Shown piece by piece: positions 16,166-25,265 of a stretch of DNA of 64,000 nucleotides (the first letter of the stretch is position 1; every line of letters starts with the position of its first letter). The position numbers were made by a program, and so were the translations under genes. Under the pieces are notes generated by a model. That model had not been told where the DNA came from. It saw only the letters and a list, made by a program, of their open reading frames with translations, and did not search any database. Origin of the DNA: Hyphomonadaceae bacterium (lineage in GTDB: Bacteria > Pseudomonadota > Alphaproteobacteria > Caulobacterales > Aquidulcibacteraceae); the NCBI GenBank assembly GCA_023384105.1, contig JAHDXR010000005.1, positions 186,001-250,000 on the forward strand. Direction: 5' to 3'.

Positions 16166-17233
16166 TCAGCGCCGGGCGGGGCCAGTGGATTCGCGCACCA
16201 CCAGGGCCGGCGAGGTCTCGTAGGCCGCCTGCTGCGGCGGCTCGGCCCCGGCGCTGGCGAGCGCGATCAGCTTCTCGGCCGCCATCCGGCCGGTCTCGCG
16301 CGTCGGCGTGCGCACCGTGGTCAGCGGCGGCCAGACGCTCGAAGCGATCTGGAAGTCGTCATAGCCGACGATGGAGACGTCGTCCGGGCACTTGAGGCCG
16401 GCGCGCACCACCGCGTGCAGCGCGCCGGCGGCCATTTCGTCATTGGCGGCGAAGATCGCGGTCGGCCGCGGCGTGCGCTTCAGCAGCTCCGCGGCGCAGG
16501 AGACGCCGGTCTCGAACGTATAGGCGCCGTGCATGACGTACTCGTCGGCGAGGTCGAGGCCGCGCGCCTTCAGTTCGTCCTCGAAGCCGCCGCGCCGCTC
16601 CTGCGACGAGCGGAAGCTGGTCGGGCCGGAGATGAAGCCGATCACGGTATGGCCAAGCTCGGCCAGGTGCCGCGCCGCCGCGCGGCCGCCGACGCGGTCG
16701 TTGGAGATGATCATGTGCGCGGCGTCGTCCACCGGCACCGAGGCGATGCGGATGTAGGGCGTGCCGACCTCGTGCAGCACCGCCTTCACCCGGTCGTCCT
16801 CCGAGGCCGACGGCGTCAGCACCACGCCGGCCAGCCGCTGCCGCTCGATGAAGCGGCGGAAGTCGGCGATGAAGGTCGGGTTGCTGCGGTTGCAGGGATG
16901 GACCACCAGCTCGTAGCCGGAGCCGCGCATGCCGTCGAGCATGCCGAGCTGCATGTTCACGACGTATTGCGGGTTGGGGTTGTCGTAGGCGAGGCCGATC
17001 AGGAACGAGCGGCGGAAGGCGAGGCCGCGCGCCTGCGGATCGGGCGAAAAGCCGATCTCGGCGATGATGCGGTTGATGTTCTCGCGGGTTTCTTCCTTGA
17101 CGAACGGCGACTGGTTGATGACGCGCGAGACGGTCTTCTTCGACACCCCGGCCAGCCGCGCCACGTCGTTGATGGTCGGTTTCTTGTCGCCGCCCGGCCC
17201 GCGCCTCAGCGGCGGATTCTCGTCACTGGCCAT
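16166..17233 (-). CDS. LacI-family transcriptional repressor of the Entner-Doudoroff genes
   Basis: The ATG at 17233, preceded by GGGAGAG, gives 355 residues. The DNA-binding helices are TINDVARLAGVSKKTVSRVI (residues 20-39) followed by the hinge region, then a periplasmic-binding-protein-like effector domain (LIGLAYDNPNPQY to TTVRTPTRETGRMA). It lies between kdgK-eda and the divergent zwf-edd, so it probably senses a sugar acid or sugar phosphate of this pathway and represses both arms. The effector is not known. Confidence 0.9.
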   Translation of the reverse strand: MASDENPPLRRGPGGDKKPTINDVARLAGVSKKTVSRVINQSPFVKEETRENINRIIAEIGFSPDPQARGLAFRRSFLIGLAYDNPNPQYVVNMQLGMLDGMRGSGYELVVHPCNRSNPTFIADFRRFIERQRLAGVVLTPSASEDDRVKAVLHEVGTPYIRIASVPVDDAAHMIISNDRVGGRAAARHLAELGHTVIGFISGPTSFRSSQERRGGFEDELKARGLDLADEYVMHGAYTFETGVSCAAELLKRTPRPTAIFAANDEMAAGALHAVVRAGLKCPDDVSIVGYDDFQIASSVWPPLTTVRTPTRETGRMAAEKLIALASAGAEPPQQAAYETSPALVVRESTGPARR

Positions 17234-17286
17234 ATCTCTCCCGCCTGCGCGGAACATAGGCGTCCGCGGGCGCGATTGGCAACGCA

Positions 17287-17315
17287 ATTGTCGCGGGACA
17301 ATTCTGTCCCGACAG
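17287..17315. promoter_or_regulatory. Overlapping palindromes in the LacI/zwf divergent promoter region
   Basis: ATTGTC-GCGG-GACAAT at 17287-17302 and GGGACA-ATTC-TGTCCC within 17295-17310 overlap each other. They sit 53 to 81 bp upstream of the zwf start and on the 5' side of the repressor gene. The position fits an operator for a pathway regulator, but the sequence differs from the ACCGGT-centred site before kdgK, so a second regulator is possible. Confidence 0.4.
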
Positions 17316-17367
17316 CGGCTTGAAGGCCTGTTTGCGCGGCGGGGCGAAACCTAGTTTGTATGGACGC

Positions 17368-18834
17368 ATGGCCGAGTTCATCCCCGTTCCCCCCTTTGAC
17401 CTTGTCGTCTTCGGCGCCACCGGCGATCTGTCGCTGCGCAAGCTCTTCCCGGCGCTGCTGCACCGCTATCTCGACGGCCAGATTCCGCCGCAGTCGCGCA
17501 TCGTCGGCGTGGCGCGCTCGGACCTCGACACCGAGACCTTCCGCCGGATGGTGCGTGAGAGCCGCGGCAAGTTCGCGCCCGGCGCCTGCGTCGACGAAGC
17601 CAGGTGCGCCGAGTTTCTGCAGCACGTGCACTATGCGCGCATCGACGCGGCCGCGCCGGCGGACGAATGGAGCGCGCTGGAGCAGGCGCTCGCGAACGGC
17701 GCCGGCAATGTGCGCATCTTCTATCTGTCGACGGCGCCGAACCTGTTCGTCACCATCGCGCAGCGCCTCGCCGAGGCCGGGCTTGCGACGCCCGAGTCGC
17801 GCATCGTGCTGGAAAAGCCGATCGGGCGCGACCTCGCTTCCTCGCGCGAGATCAATGACGGCGTCGGCCGCGTGTTCGACGAACACAACACGTTCCGCAT
17901 CGACCACTATCTCGGCAAGGAGACGGTGCAGAACCTGCTGGTGCTGCGCTTCGCCAACATGCTGATCGAGCCGGTATGGTCGCGCGCCTATATCGACCAC
18001 GTGCAGATCACGGTGGCCGAAGCGATCGGCATCGAAGGCCGCGCCGACTATTACGACAAGTCCGGCGCGCTGCGCGACATGGTGCAGAACCACCTGCTGC
18101 AGCTCTTGTGTCTGGTCGCGCTGGAATCGCCGAACTCGATGGAGGCGGACGCCATCCGCACCGAAAAGCTCAAGGTGCTTTCGGCGCTGCGCCGCATCGA
18201 GGCCAGGGACGTGGCCGCCAAGACCGTGCGCGGGCAATACAAGGCGGGGCTCGTGGGCGGCCAGAAGGTGGAGGGCTACGTCGACGAGCTGGGCCGGCCC
18301 ACCCACACGGAGACGTTCGTCGCCGTCAAGGCCGAGGTCGACAACTGGCGCTGGGCCGGCGTGCCGTTCTATCTGCGCACCGGCAAGCGCATGAGCGCGC
18401 GCCGCTCCGAGGTCGTGGTGCAGTTCAAGGATACGCCCGTGCCGGTGTTCGGCGCCGGCGCCGGCGCGCCGAACAAGCTGGTTCTGCGCCTGCAGCCGGA
18501 CGAGGGCGTGCGCCTGTGGCTCAACGTGAAGGAGCCGGGCCCCGGCGGCCTGCGCGTGAAGCCGGTGCCGCTCAATCTCTCCTACGCCGATGCGTTCACG
18601 CTCCGCTATCCCGACGCCTACGAGCGGCTGCTGATGGACGTCGTCCGCGGCAACCTCTCGCTGTTCATGCGCCGCGACGAAGTCGATGCGGCGTGGATGT
18701 GGGCCGACGCTCTGCTGGCGGCGTGGGAGGAAACGGGCGCCGAGCCGTACGGCTACGCCGCCGGCTCGAACGGGCCGACGCAATCGGCGCTGATGCTCGA
18801 CCGCGACGGCCGGGCCTGGTGGGATCCGGAATGA
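17368..18834 (+). CDS. zwf: Glucose-6-phosphate 1-dehydrogenase
   Basis: The ATG at 17368 gives 488 residues, normal for the enzyme. GATGDL at residues 16-21 binds NADP, and RIDHYLGKE (residues 177-185) is the substrate-binding and catalytic segment. It oxidises glucose 6-phosphate to 6-phosphogluconolactone, the entry to the Entner-Doudoroff route completed by edd and eda nearby. No 6-phosphogluconolactonase (pgl) gene lies between zwf and edd; the 148-bp gap is filled by an inverted repeat. Confidence 0.96.
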   Translation: MAEFIPVPPFDLVVFGATGDLSLRKLFPALLHRYLDGQIPPQSRIVGVARSDLDTETFRRMVRESRGKFAPGACVDEARCAEFLQHVHYARIDAAAPADEWSALEQALANGAGNVRIFYLSTAPNLFVTIAQRLAEAGLATPESRIVLEKPIGRDLASSREINDGVGRVFDEHNTFRIDHYLGKETVQNLLVLRFANMLIEPVWSRAYIDHVQITVAEAIGIEGRADYYDKSGALRDMVQNHLLQLLCLVALESPNSMEADAIRTEKLKVLSALRRIEARDVAAKTVRGQYKAGLVGGQKVEGYVDELGRPTHTETFVAVKAEVDNWRWAGVPFYLRTGKRMSARRSEVVVQFKDTPVPVFGAGAGAPNKLVLRLQPDEGVRLWLNVKEPGPGGLRVKPVPLNLSYADAFTLRYPDAYERLLMDVVRGNLSLFMRRDEVDAAWMWADALLAAWEETGAEPYGYAAGSNGPTQSALMLDRDGRAWWDPE

Positions 18835-18842
18835 ATCTCGCC

Positions 18843-18968
18843 CTCTTCCCTTGAGGGGAGGGGGCGAAGCGCCGGCTTTGCAGGATGTGTAAAGAGCGAC
18901 ATGCAGATGCTTTCAAACGCAGCGCCTCACCCCGCCCCCCAACCCCCTCCCCTCAAGGGGAAGGGGAG
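18843..18968. repeat. Element B, long inverted repeat between zwf and edd
   Basis: The left arm TTCCCTTGAGGGGAGGGGG (within 18843-18864) is repeated inverted as CCCCCTCCCCTCAAGGGGAA on the right (within 18943-18968); each arm also has a CCCTTGAGGG hairpin of its own. The spacer of about 78 bp codes for nothing evident. The element ends 14 bp before the edd start and so lies in its leader if zwf and edd are co-transcribed. Confidence 0.75.
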
Positions 18969-18982
18969 CTAGGTCGCATTCC

Positions 18983-20812
18983 ATGACGCAACTCAATTCA
19001 ACCATCGCCCAGATCACCGAACGCATCCGCGCGCGCAGCGCCGGGCGCCGGCGCCGCTATCTCGATCTGATCGACGCGTACGACGCCGCCAGGCCGGCGC
19101 GGGTGAAGATCGCGGAAGCCAATCGCGCGCACGGCGCGGCCGGCTGCGCGGTGCAGGACAAGATCGAACTGCTCGGCGGCAAGTGGCCCTCGATCGGCAT
19201 CGTCACCGCCTATAACGACATGCTCTCCGCGCACGCGCCGTACGAGCGCTTTCCGGAGATCATCCGCGCCGCCGCGCGCGAGGCCGGCGCGGTGGCGCAG
19301 GTGGCGGGCGGGGTGCCGGCCATGTGCGACGGCGTCACCCAGGGCTTCGAAGGCATGGAGCTGTCGCTGTTCTCGCGCGACGTGATCGCGCTGAGCACGG
19401 CGGTGTCGCTCTCGCACGCGACCTTCGATTCCGCGCTGCTGCTGGGCATTTGCGACAAGATCGTGCCCGGCCTGCTGATCGGCGCGCTGAGATTTCCCTG
19501 GCTGCCGGTGATCCTCACGCCGGGCGGGCCGATGCCGTCCGGGCTGCCGAACAAGGAGAAGGCGGCGCGGCGGCAATTGTTCGCCGAAGGCAAGATCGGG
19601 CGCGAGGAGCTGCTGCAGGCGGAAGCCGAAAGCTATCACGCGCCGGGCACCTGCACGTTCTACGGCACCGCCAACTCAAACCAGATGATGATGGAGCTGA
19701 TGGGCCTGCATTTGCCGAACGCGGCGTTCGTCAATCCGAACACGCCGCTGCGCGACGCGCTCACGGCGGCGGCGGCCAGGCGCGCTGCGGCCATCACCGG
19801 CCTCGGCGACGACTATCGCCCGATCGGCCGGCTGATCGACGAGCGCTCGCTGGTCAACGCCATTGTCGGCCTGATGGCGACGGGCGGCTCCACCAACCAC
19901 TTCATCCACCTGCCGGCGATCGCGGCGGCTGCTGGAATCGAGCTGTCGTGGGACGATTTCAGCGACATCGCGCGGGTGACGCCGCTGCTCGCCAAGATTT
20001 ATCCGAACGGCGCCGCGGACGTGAACCAGTTCCGCGACGCCGGCGGCATGGCGTTCCTGACGCGCGAGCTGCTCGGCCTCAACCTCCTGCATCGCGACGT
20101 GATGACGGTCGTCAGCGACACGCTCGAGGACTACACGCGCGAGCCTTGGCTCGAGGACGGCGGCCTGGTGTGGCGCGAGGCGACGGCGTTCAGCCGCGAC
20201 GAGAGCATCGTGCGCCGCGGCGCTGATCCGTTCCAGCCGACGGGCGGACTCATGGTGATGAGCGGCGGGCTGGGCCGCGCCTGCGCGAAGACATCGGCGG
20301 TCGGCGCGCCGTTCATGATCGTCGAAGCGCCGGCGCGCGTGTTCGATTCGCAAGCGGAGGTGCAGGCCGCGTTCCGCGCCGGCGAGCTGGATCGCGACTG
20401 CGTCATCGTCGTGCGCGGGCAGGGGCCGCGCGCCAACGGCATGCCGGAGCTGCACAAGCTGATGCCGCTCATGGGCGCGCTGCAGGATCGCGGCTTCAAG
20501 GTGGCGCTGGTGACGGACGGGCGCATGTCCGGCGCGAGCGGCAAGGTGCTGGCCGCGATTCACGTCACGCCGGAAGCCGCCGAGGGCGGGCCGCTGGCGA
20601 AGGTGCGCGACGGCGACCTGATCCGCGTCGACGGAGTCGACGGCGTGCTCGACGTGGTGTCGCCGGGCGACTGGCGCGAGCGCGCGCCGGCCCAGCTCGA
20701 CCTCGCCGCGAACGCGCGCGGATCGGGGCGCGAACTGTTTTCGCTGTTCCGCGCCAACGCCTGCAGCGCCGAGCGCGGCGCCAGCGCGTTTCCGGATTAC
20801 GACCCAGCATAA
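18983..20812 (+). CDS. edd: Phosphogluconate dehydratase
   Basis: The 609-residue protein is full length for 6-phosphogluconate dehydratase, which makes KDPG. It has the IlvD/Edd fold with the iron-sulfur cysteines in [11 protein letters not shown] and [20 protein letters not shown], followed by [16 protein letters not shown] and the C-terminal [23 protein letters not shown]. It works between Zwf and Eda. The start ATG at 18983 follows an element B copy; AAGGGGAGC about 15 bp upstream may be the ribosome site. Confidence 0.96.
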   Translation: MTQLNSTIAQITERIRARSAGRRRRYLDLIDAYDAARPARVKIAEANRAHGAAGCAVQDKIELLGGKWPSIGIVTAYNDMLSAHAPYERFPEIIRAAAREAGAVAQVAGGVPAMCDGVTQGFEGMELSLFSRDVIALSTAVSLSHATFDSALLLGICDKIVPGLLIGALRFPWLPVILTPGGPMPSGLPNKEKAARRQLFAEGKIGREELLQAEAESYHAPGTCTFYGTANSNQMMMELMGLHLPNAAFVNPNTPLRDALTAAAARRAAAITGLGDDYRPIGRLIDERSLVNAIVGLMATGGSTNHFIHLPAIAAAAGIELSWDDFSDIARVTPLLAKIYPNGAADVNQFRDAGGMAFLTRELLGLNLLHRDVMTVVSDTLEDYTREPWLEDGGLVWREATAFSRDESIVRRGADPFQPTGGLMVMSGGLGRACAKTSAVGAPFMIVEAPARVFDSQAEVQAAFRAGELDRDCVIVVRGQGPRANGMPELHKLMPLMGALQDRGFKVALVTDGRMSGASGKVLAAIHVTPEAAEGGPLAKVRDGDLIRVDGVDGVLDVVSPGDWRERAPAQLDLAANARGSGRELFSLFRANACSAERGASAFPDYDPA

Positions 20813-20818
20813 GCCTTA

Positions 20819-20878
20819 TGGACCGCCGGCGTCCCGCCGGCATGCGCCGTCATGAGAAGCGCGGCGCCGGCGGGTCCA
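20819..20878. repeat. Palindromic element A, 60-bp copy
   Basis: It begins TGGACCGCCGGCGTCCCGCC and ends GCGGCGCCGGCGGGTCCA, with slightly decayed inverted ends. It fills the 69-bp gap between the convergent edd gene and the membrane glycosyltransferase. Confidence 0.7.
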
Positions 20879-20881
20879 TGC

Positions 20882-22435
20882 CTAGCGTTCGTGCGCCGCC
20901 TCGAACCGCGCCTGCCAGGCGGCGTCGCGCGGCGCCGGCGCGAAGCCTTCGCCGAGGGAGATTTCCATCTCGCGGTTGACATTGCCGCCGAGCGGCACGG
21001 TCAGATGCTCGACCGTGCGGAACACGGAGAAATCGTCGGCCACGAACGGCAGGTAGCGGGGCTGCATGTGCACGATCAGCACGCGGCCGCCTTCTTCCGG
21101 ACGCATGGGATCGGTCGCTTCGGCCGAGCTGTGCGCCTCGGCGCGCAGCAGCCACATCCGCACCGGCGGCAGCGGCGCGCCCGCGCGGCGCGCGTGGCGC
21201 CAGTGATAGGCCAGCTCGAAATAGGTGGCGCGGTCGTCGACCAGAACGGCCGTGAACGGCGCTTCGCCCGGCTGCGCCGCCGCGCGCAGCGCGATCTCGC
21301 GCGCGGTCTCTTCCCAGCCGCGGGCGCCGCGAATGTTCTTCGCCTGGTTCGAGATCGCGGGATAGGCGAGCACCAGCACCGCGACGAGCGCCGCAAGCGC
21401 GGTGTTGACCGCCGCCGACGCCGCCAGCCAGCGGCGCCCTTTCGCCGAACTGAACAGGCTGCCCGTGATCCACACCACGACGGCCGGATACGCCACCGCC
21501 GCCCAGTTGGCGTTGGCGCGCGAGATGAAGGCGATGATCGAGACGACGATGAACGGCGGCAGGATGTAGGCGATGAGGAACTTGTCCTCGGCCGACAGCC
21601 CCGACGCGCGCCGCCACGCGCGCCACAGCGCCCAGATCAGCGCGACGAAGACGATCGGCCCGATCACGAACGCCTGGCCGCCCAGGAACTCGAACAGTTC
21701 GTCGAAGTGGAACATGTCGCCGAGGTCGAGGCTCGCATTGGCGGCGGTGTGGCGCGCGGTGGCGAAACCGTTATTGACATTCCAGACGATGTTCGGCGTC
21801 ACGATCACGGCGCCGATCAGCGCCGCGGTCCAGCCTCTGCCGCCCGCAAGCGCCTGGCGCACCGTTTCCATGCGCCAGGCCGCGATCGCGGTGCAGACGA
21901 CGAAATAGAGCATGGCGTACTTGGCCAGCACGCCGAGGCCGACGAACACGCCGATCACGATCGCCCAGGCCATCGCCCGGGTGTTGATCAGCCGCCACAT
22001 CGCGAACAGCGCGACCGACCACAGCGGCAGGAGGATCGCGTCGGTCGAGATCAGCATCGAGCTGAACCAGACGCCCGGCAGCAAGAGCCAGCCGAGGCCG
22101 GCCCAGAAGCCCGGCCAGGCGCCGTACATGCTGCGGCCGAGCGCGAAGATCGCGCTTGCGCCCACCGCGTGCGCGATCGGCGCGCCGAGCCGCACCGCCC
22201 ATTCCACGTCCGTTCCCGCGAGCGCGGTGGTGAGTCCGATCACCCAGGCCACCATCGGCGGCTTGGTGAAATAGCCCCAGTCGAACGTGCGCGACCACAT
22301 CCAGTACTGGGCTTCGTCGAAATAGAGCCCGAGCGGACTGGCCTGCAGCGCGGCGATGCGCAGCCACGTCAATGCGATCAGCACGGCCAGGAAGGCCCAC
22401 GTCGCGCGGTCGAAGGCGGCCCGTTCTGCGGTCAT
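20882..22435 (-). CDS. Membrane glycosyltransferase, GT39/ArnT-like
   Basis: The 517-residue protein has about 10-12 hydrophobic segments and the conserved first-loop acidic motif LYFDEAQYWMW near residues 38-48, with FTKPPMVAWVIGL after it. These are marks of the dolichyl/undecaprenyl-phosphate-mannose glycosyltransferase superfamily (GT39/GT83), which transfers a sugar from a lipid carrier at the outer face of the inner membrane. A soluble C-terminal domain follows. The acceptor is not known; nothing in the neighbourhood makes a lipid-linked sugar. Confidence 0.82.
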   Translation of the reverse strand: MTAERAAFDRATWAFLAVLIALTWLRIAALQASPLGLYFDEAQYWMWSRTFDWGYFTKPPMVAWVIGLTTALAGTDVEWAVRLGAPIAHAVGASAIFALGRSMYGAWPGFWAGLGWLLLPGVWFSSMLISTDAILLPLWSVALFAMWRLINTRAMAWAIVIGVFVGLGVLAKYAMLYFVVCTAIAAWRMETVRQALAGGRGWTAALIGAVIVTPNIVWNVNNGFATARHTAANASLDLGDMFHFDELFEFLGGQAFVIGPIVFVALIWALWRAWRRASGLSAEDKFLIAYILPPFIVVSIIAFISRANANWAAVAYPAVVVWITGSLFSSAKGRRWLAASAAVNTALAALVAVLVLAYPAISNQAKNIRGARGWEETAREIALRAAAQPGEAPFTAVLVDDRATYFELAYHWRHARRAGAPLPPVRMWLLRAEAHSSAEATDPMRPEEGGRVLIVHMQPRYLPFVADDFSVFRTVEHLTVPLGGNVNREMEISLGEGFAPAPRDAAWQARFEAAHER

Positions 22436-22556
22436 CTCGATTAAACCCCGTGAGGGGTCTTAGCGGATGGGGGCGGCAGGCGCCAGAACAGCGGCGCACT
22501 TGCGCGGGGGGCAAACGCGCCTATCTGGGCTCGTTCGCATGCGCTAAGGAGCCGCC

Positions 22557-23543
22557 ATGACGACGATTCCCGCCGAATGGCGCCCGCACAAGGCGATCTG
22601 GACCGGCTGGCCCTCCGCGGCCGATCTCTGGGGCGGGGACCTGGAGCCCGCTCGCGCCGAGGTGGCGGCGATGGTGCGCGCGCTCTGGGACGAGGGCCGC
22701 GGCGACAAGGTGCGCATCCTCGCGCACGGCCGCGAGGCCGAGGCGACGGCGAAGCTGGCGCTTGGCCAGGCGGCGGAGGTGATCCCCGGCGCGTTCGGCG
22801 ACATCTGGTTCCGCGACACTGGCCCGCTGTTCACCGGCGACGCCCGCGCGATCGGCTTCAAGTTCAACGGCTGGGGCGGCAAGTACCAGCTGCCGCACGA
22901 CGACGAAGTCGGCGCGCGCATCGCGCTGCTGGCCAAGGCCCCGTACAAGCAGCACGACTTCATCCTGGAAGGCGGCGCCATCGAGATGGACGGCGAGGGC
23001 GCGCTGCTGACGACGCGCCAGTGCCTGCTCAATCCCAACCGCAACGCCCACTGGACCGAGGACGGCGCCGAGGTCGCGCTGAAGCGCGCGCTCGGGATCG
23101 AGAAGGTGCTGTGGCTCGACGAGGGACTGCTCAACGACCACACCGACGGCCACATCGACAATCTCGCCCGCTTCGTCGCGCCGGGTCGCGTCGTTTGCCA
23201 GGCGCCGTTCAGCCGCGACGATCCGAACCACGACGTGCTGGAGGAGATCGCGCTTTCGCTCGGCGCCATGCGCGATGCGCAGGGGCGTAAGCTCGACGTG
23301 ATCCGCATTCCCTCGCCCGGCGCGGTCGAGGACGAGGACGGCGACGTCGCGCCGGCCAGTCACATGAACTTCATCATCGGCAACACCACGGTGGTCGTGC
23401 CGATCTATTCCGGCAGCGGCGACGACGCCGTGAACGCGCTCGCGCCGCTGTTCCCGGACCGCAAGGTGGTCGGGCTGTCCTCGCACGCCATCCTCACCGG
23501 CGGCGGCTCGTTCCACTGCATCACCCAGCAGGAGCCGGCGTGA
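22557..23543 (+). CDS. aguA: Agmatine deiminase
   Basis: The 328-residue protein is a member of the porphyromonas-type peptidylarginine deiminase family that converts agmatine to N-carbamoylputrescine. Visible are FGDIWFRDTGPLF, the catalytic HTDGHIDNLARF histidine/aspartate segment, and the nucleophile Cys321 in GGGSFHCITQQ near the C-terminus. An AAGGAG site lies 6 nt before the ATG. Its product is the substrate of the amidase encoded 271 bp downstream. Confidence 0.95.
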   Translation: MTTIPAEWRPHKAIWTGWPSAADLWGGDLEPARAEVAAMVRALWDEGRGDKVRILAHGREAEATAKLALGQAAEVIPGAFGDIWFRDTGPLFTGDARAIGFKFNGWGGKYQLPHDDEVGARIALLAKAPYKQHDFILEGGAIEMDGEGALLTTRQCLLNPNRNAHWTEDGAEVALKRALGIEKVLWLDEGLLNDHTDGHIDNLARFVAPGRVVCQAPFSRDDPNHDVLEEIALSLGAMRDAQGRKLDVIRIPSPGAVEDEDGDVAPASHMNFIIGNTTVVVPIYSGSGDDAVNALAPLFPDRKVVGLSSHAILTGGGSFHCITQQEPA

Positions 23544-23560
23544 TGTCGGAGCATGCAACG

Positions 23561-23796
23561 CACCCCCTCCCCGCGAGGGGAGGGGCAGGGGGCGGCGCGA
23601 AGCTCCGCGCTCTCGGAACGATGCGCCGATATGGACCGCCGGCGTCCTCGCCGGCATGCGCCAGATCGAACAAGCGCCGGCGTCTGCGGGGAGCGGCGGC
23701 GCCATGCCGGCGAGGACGCCGGCGGTCCATAATGTGCGCACATTCAAGCGTCGAGTTTCACCCCACCCCCTGCCCCCTCCCCTCGCGGGGAGGAGG
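23561..23796. repeat. Element B inverted repeat with an element A nested inside
   Basis: The outer arms are ACCCCCTCCCCGCGAGGGGA... at 23561-23592 and the inverse (CCCCTCCCCTCGCGGGGAGG...) near 23764-23796, about 30 bp each and nearly perfect. The element A copy at 23632-23729 lies inside the spacer. Together they fill the whole aguA-aguB gap. Confidence 0.75.
23632..23729. repeat. Palindromic element A, 98-bp copy with perfect terminal inverted repeats
   Basis: The ends TGGACCGCCGGCGTCCTCGC... and the exact inverse ...GCGAGGACGCCGGCGGTCCA match over at least 26 bp on each side, flanked by AT on both sides. The spacer is about 45 bp. This is the cleanest two-unit copy in the window. Confidence 0.8.
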
Positions 23797-23814
23797 TTTA
23801 CGGAGCGCTGAAAA

Positions 23815-24651
23815 ATGCCCCGCACCATCACCGTCGCCGCGATCCAGACTTCGTACGGCGAAGACATCAACGCCAACATCGCCAAGACCGAGGGCTTCAT
23901 CCGCGAGGCGGCCAAGCGCGGCGCGCAGGTGATCCTGCCGTCGGAGCTGTTCCAGGGGCCGTACTTCTGCACCGCGCAGGAAGAGAAATGGTTCGCCACC
24001 GCCCACGAAGCGAAGACGCATCCGTGCGTCGTCGCGCTGGCGCCGGTGGCGAAGGAATTGGGCGTCGTCATTCCCGTCTCGATCTACGAGCGCGACGGGC
24101 CGCTCTATTTCAATTCGATCGTCATCCTCGACGCGGACGGCAGGCAGCTCGGCGTCTACCGCAAGAGCCACATTCCCGATGGGCCGGGCTATCAGGAGAA
24201 ATACTATTTCCGGCCCGGCGACACCGGCTTCAAGGTGTGGGACACCGCGCACGGCCGCATCGGCGTCGGCATCTGCTGGGACCAGTGGTTTCCCGAAGCG
24301 GCGCGGGCGATGGCGATTCAGGGCGCGGAGGTGCTGTTCTATCCGACCGCGATCGGCTCGGAGCCGCACGACGCCTCGCTCGACACGCGCGATCCGTGGC
24401 GGCGGGCGATGCAGGGGCATGCGGTGTCGAACGTGATTCCGGTGGTGGCGTCGAACCGCATCGGCGTCGAGGCGAGCGGGCAGGCGTTCTACGGTTCGAG
24501 CTTCATCGCCGATCATCGCGGCGATCTGGTCGAAAGCTTCGACCGCGCCGAGGAAGGCGTGCTCGTGCACAGGTTCGATCTCGACTTCCTCGACCGCCAC
24601 CGCGCCGCCTGGGGCTTCTTCCGCGACCGCCGCACGGAGTTCTATCACTAA
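23815..24651 (+). CDS. aguB: N-carbamoylputrescine amidase
   Basis: This 278-residue nitrilase-superfamily enzyme hydrolyses N-carbamoylputrescine to putrescine, CO2 and ammonia. The catalytic triad is visible: Glu44 (LPSELFQGPYFC), Lys117 (YRKSHIPDGPGYQEKYY) and Cys154 (GICWDQWFPEAAR). It follows aguA on the same strand, completing the agmatine-to-putrescine route whose product the Puu genes upstream in the window can break down. The gap between the two genes is filled by nested repeats. Confidence 0.95.
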   Translation: MPRTITVAAIQTSYGEDINANIAKTEGFIREAAKRGAQVILPSELFQGPYFCTAQEEKWFATAHEAKTHPCVVALAPVAKELGVVIPVSIYERDGPLYFNSIVILDADGRQLGVYRKSHIPDGPGYQEKYYFRPGDTGFKVWDTAHGRIGVGICWDQWFPEAARAMAIQGAEVLFYPTAIGSEPHDASLDTRDPWRRAMQGHAVSNVIPVVASNRIGVEASGQAFYGSSFIADHRGDLVESFDRAEEGVLVHRFDLDFLDRHRAAWGFFRDRRTEFYH

Positions 24652-24699
24652 CGCGCCGCCGAGTTGGCGGAGCGCGCTGGAGCGCGTATATTGCGGCCG

Positions 24700-24930
24700 A
24701 TGGACGATCTGATGAGCCGTATCACGATCAACCCCGCTCAGTGCGGCGGGCGCCCCTGTATCCGCGGCATGCGCATCCGCGTGCAGGACGTCCTCGAAAT
24801 GCTCGCCGGCGGCATGACGCAAGAGCAAATCCTCGCGGACTATGATGAGCTCGAGGCGGACGATATCGCCGCCGCATTGGCGTACGCGGCTAAGGCCGTA
24901 AGTCATCCTGTTCTCACCGCGGCGGAATGA
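24700..24930 (+). CDS. DUF433-family antitoxin
   Basis: The ATG at 24700 gives 76 residues with the DUF433 pattern: ITINPAQCGGRPCIRGMRI, then VQDVLEMLAGGMTQEQILAD and YDELEADDIAAALAYA, a helix-turn-helix-like fold seen in VapB-type antitoxins. It overlaps the next gene by ATGA, the usual arrangement for a DUF433/DUF5615 toxin-antitoxin pair, and would neutralise and autoregulate it. Confidence 0.85.
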   Translation: MDDLMSRITINPAQCGGRPCIRGMRIRVQDVLEMLAGGMTQEQILADYDELEADDIAAALAYAAKAVSHPVLTAAE

Positions 24931-25253
24931 TTTTCCTGATCGACCAGCACTTGCCGCGGCGGCTGGCGGCCTGGATCAGGACGCAGGGACATGGGGCGCT
25001 GCATGTGCGCGAAATGGGGCTGGAAAGCGCGAGCGACGTGGCGATCTGGACCGAAGCGGCCGCGCGAGGCGCGGTGATTGTCAGCAAGGACGAGGATTTC
25101 AGCGTCATCGTCCGCAGCACCGGGGGCCCCCAGGTTGTCTGGCTCCGCCTTGGCAATTGCAGCAACGATCGGCTGATGGCCCGAGTCGCCGAGGCATGGC
25201 CGCAGGTGCTGGCGGAGCTTGCAAGCGATGTTCCGCTGATCGAACTGCGTTGA
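24927..25253 (+). CDS. DUF5615 PIN-like toxin
   Basis: The 108-residue protein has the PIN-like acidic pattern of DUF5615/Mut7-C proteins: IFLIDQHLPRRLAAWI at the N-terminus, VREMGLESASDVAIW, and the acidic VIVSKDEDFSVIV segment. Such proteins are predicted ribonucleases paired with DUF433 antitoxins. The ATGA overlap with the antitoxin gene supports the pairing. RNase activity is inferred from the family. Confidence 0.83.
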   Translation: MIFLIDQHLPRRLAAWIRTQGHGALHVREMGLESASDVAIWTEAAARGAVIVSKDEDFSVIVRSTGGPQVVWLRLGNCSNDRLMARVAEAWPQVLAELASDVPLIELR

Positions 25254-25265
25254 AACAGGAACCAG

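Noticed and set aside
20852-22444. 530-codon plus-strand frame opposite the membrane glycosyltransferase
   Set aside because: Composition dominated by Arg, His, Asp; no hydrophobic or catalytic pattern, unlike the minus-strand gene.
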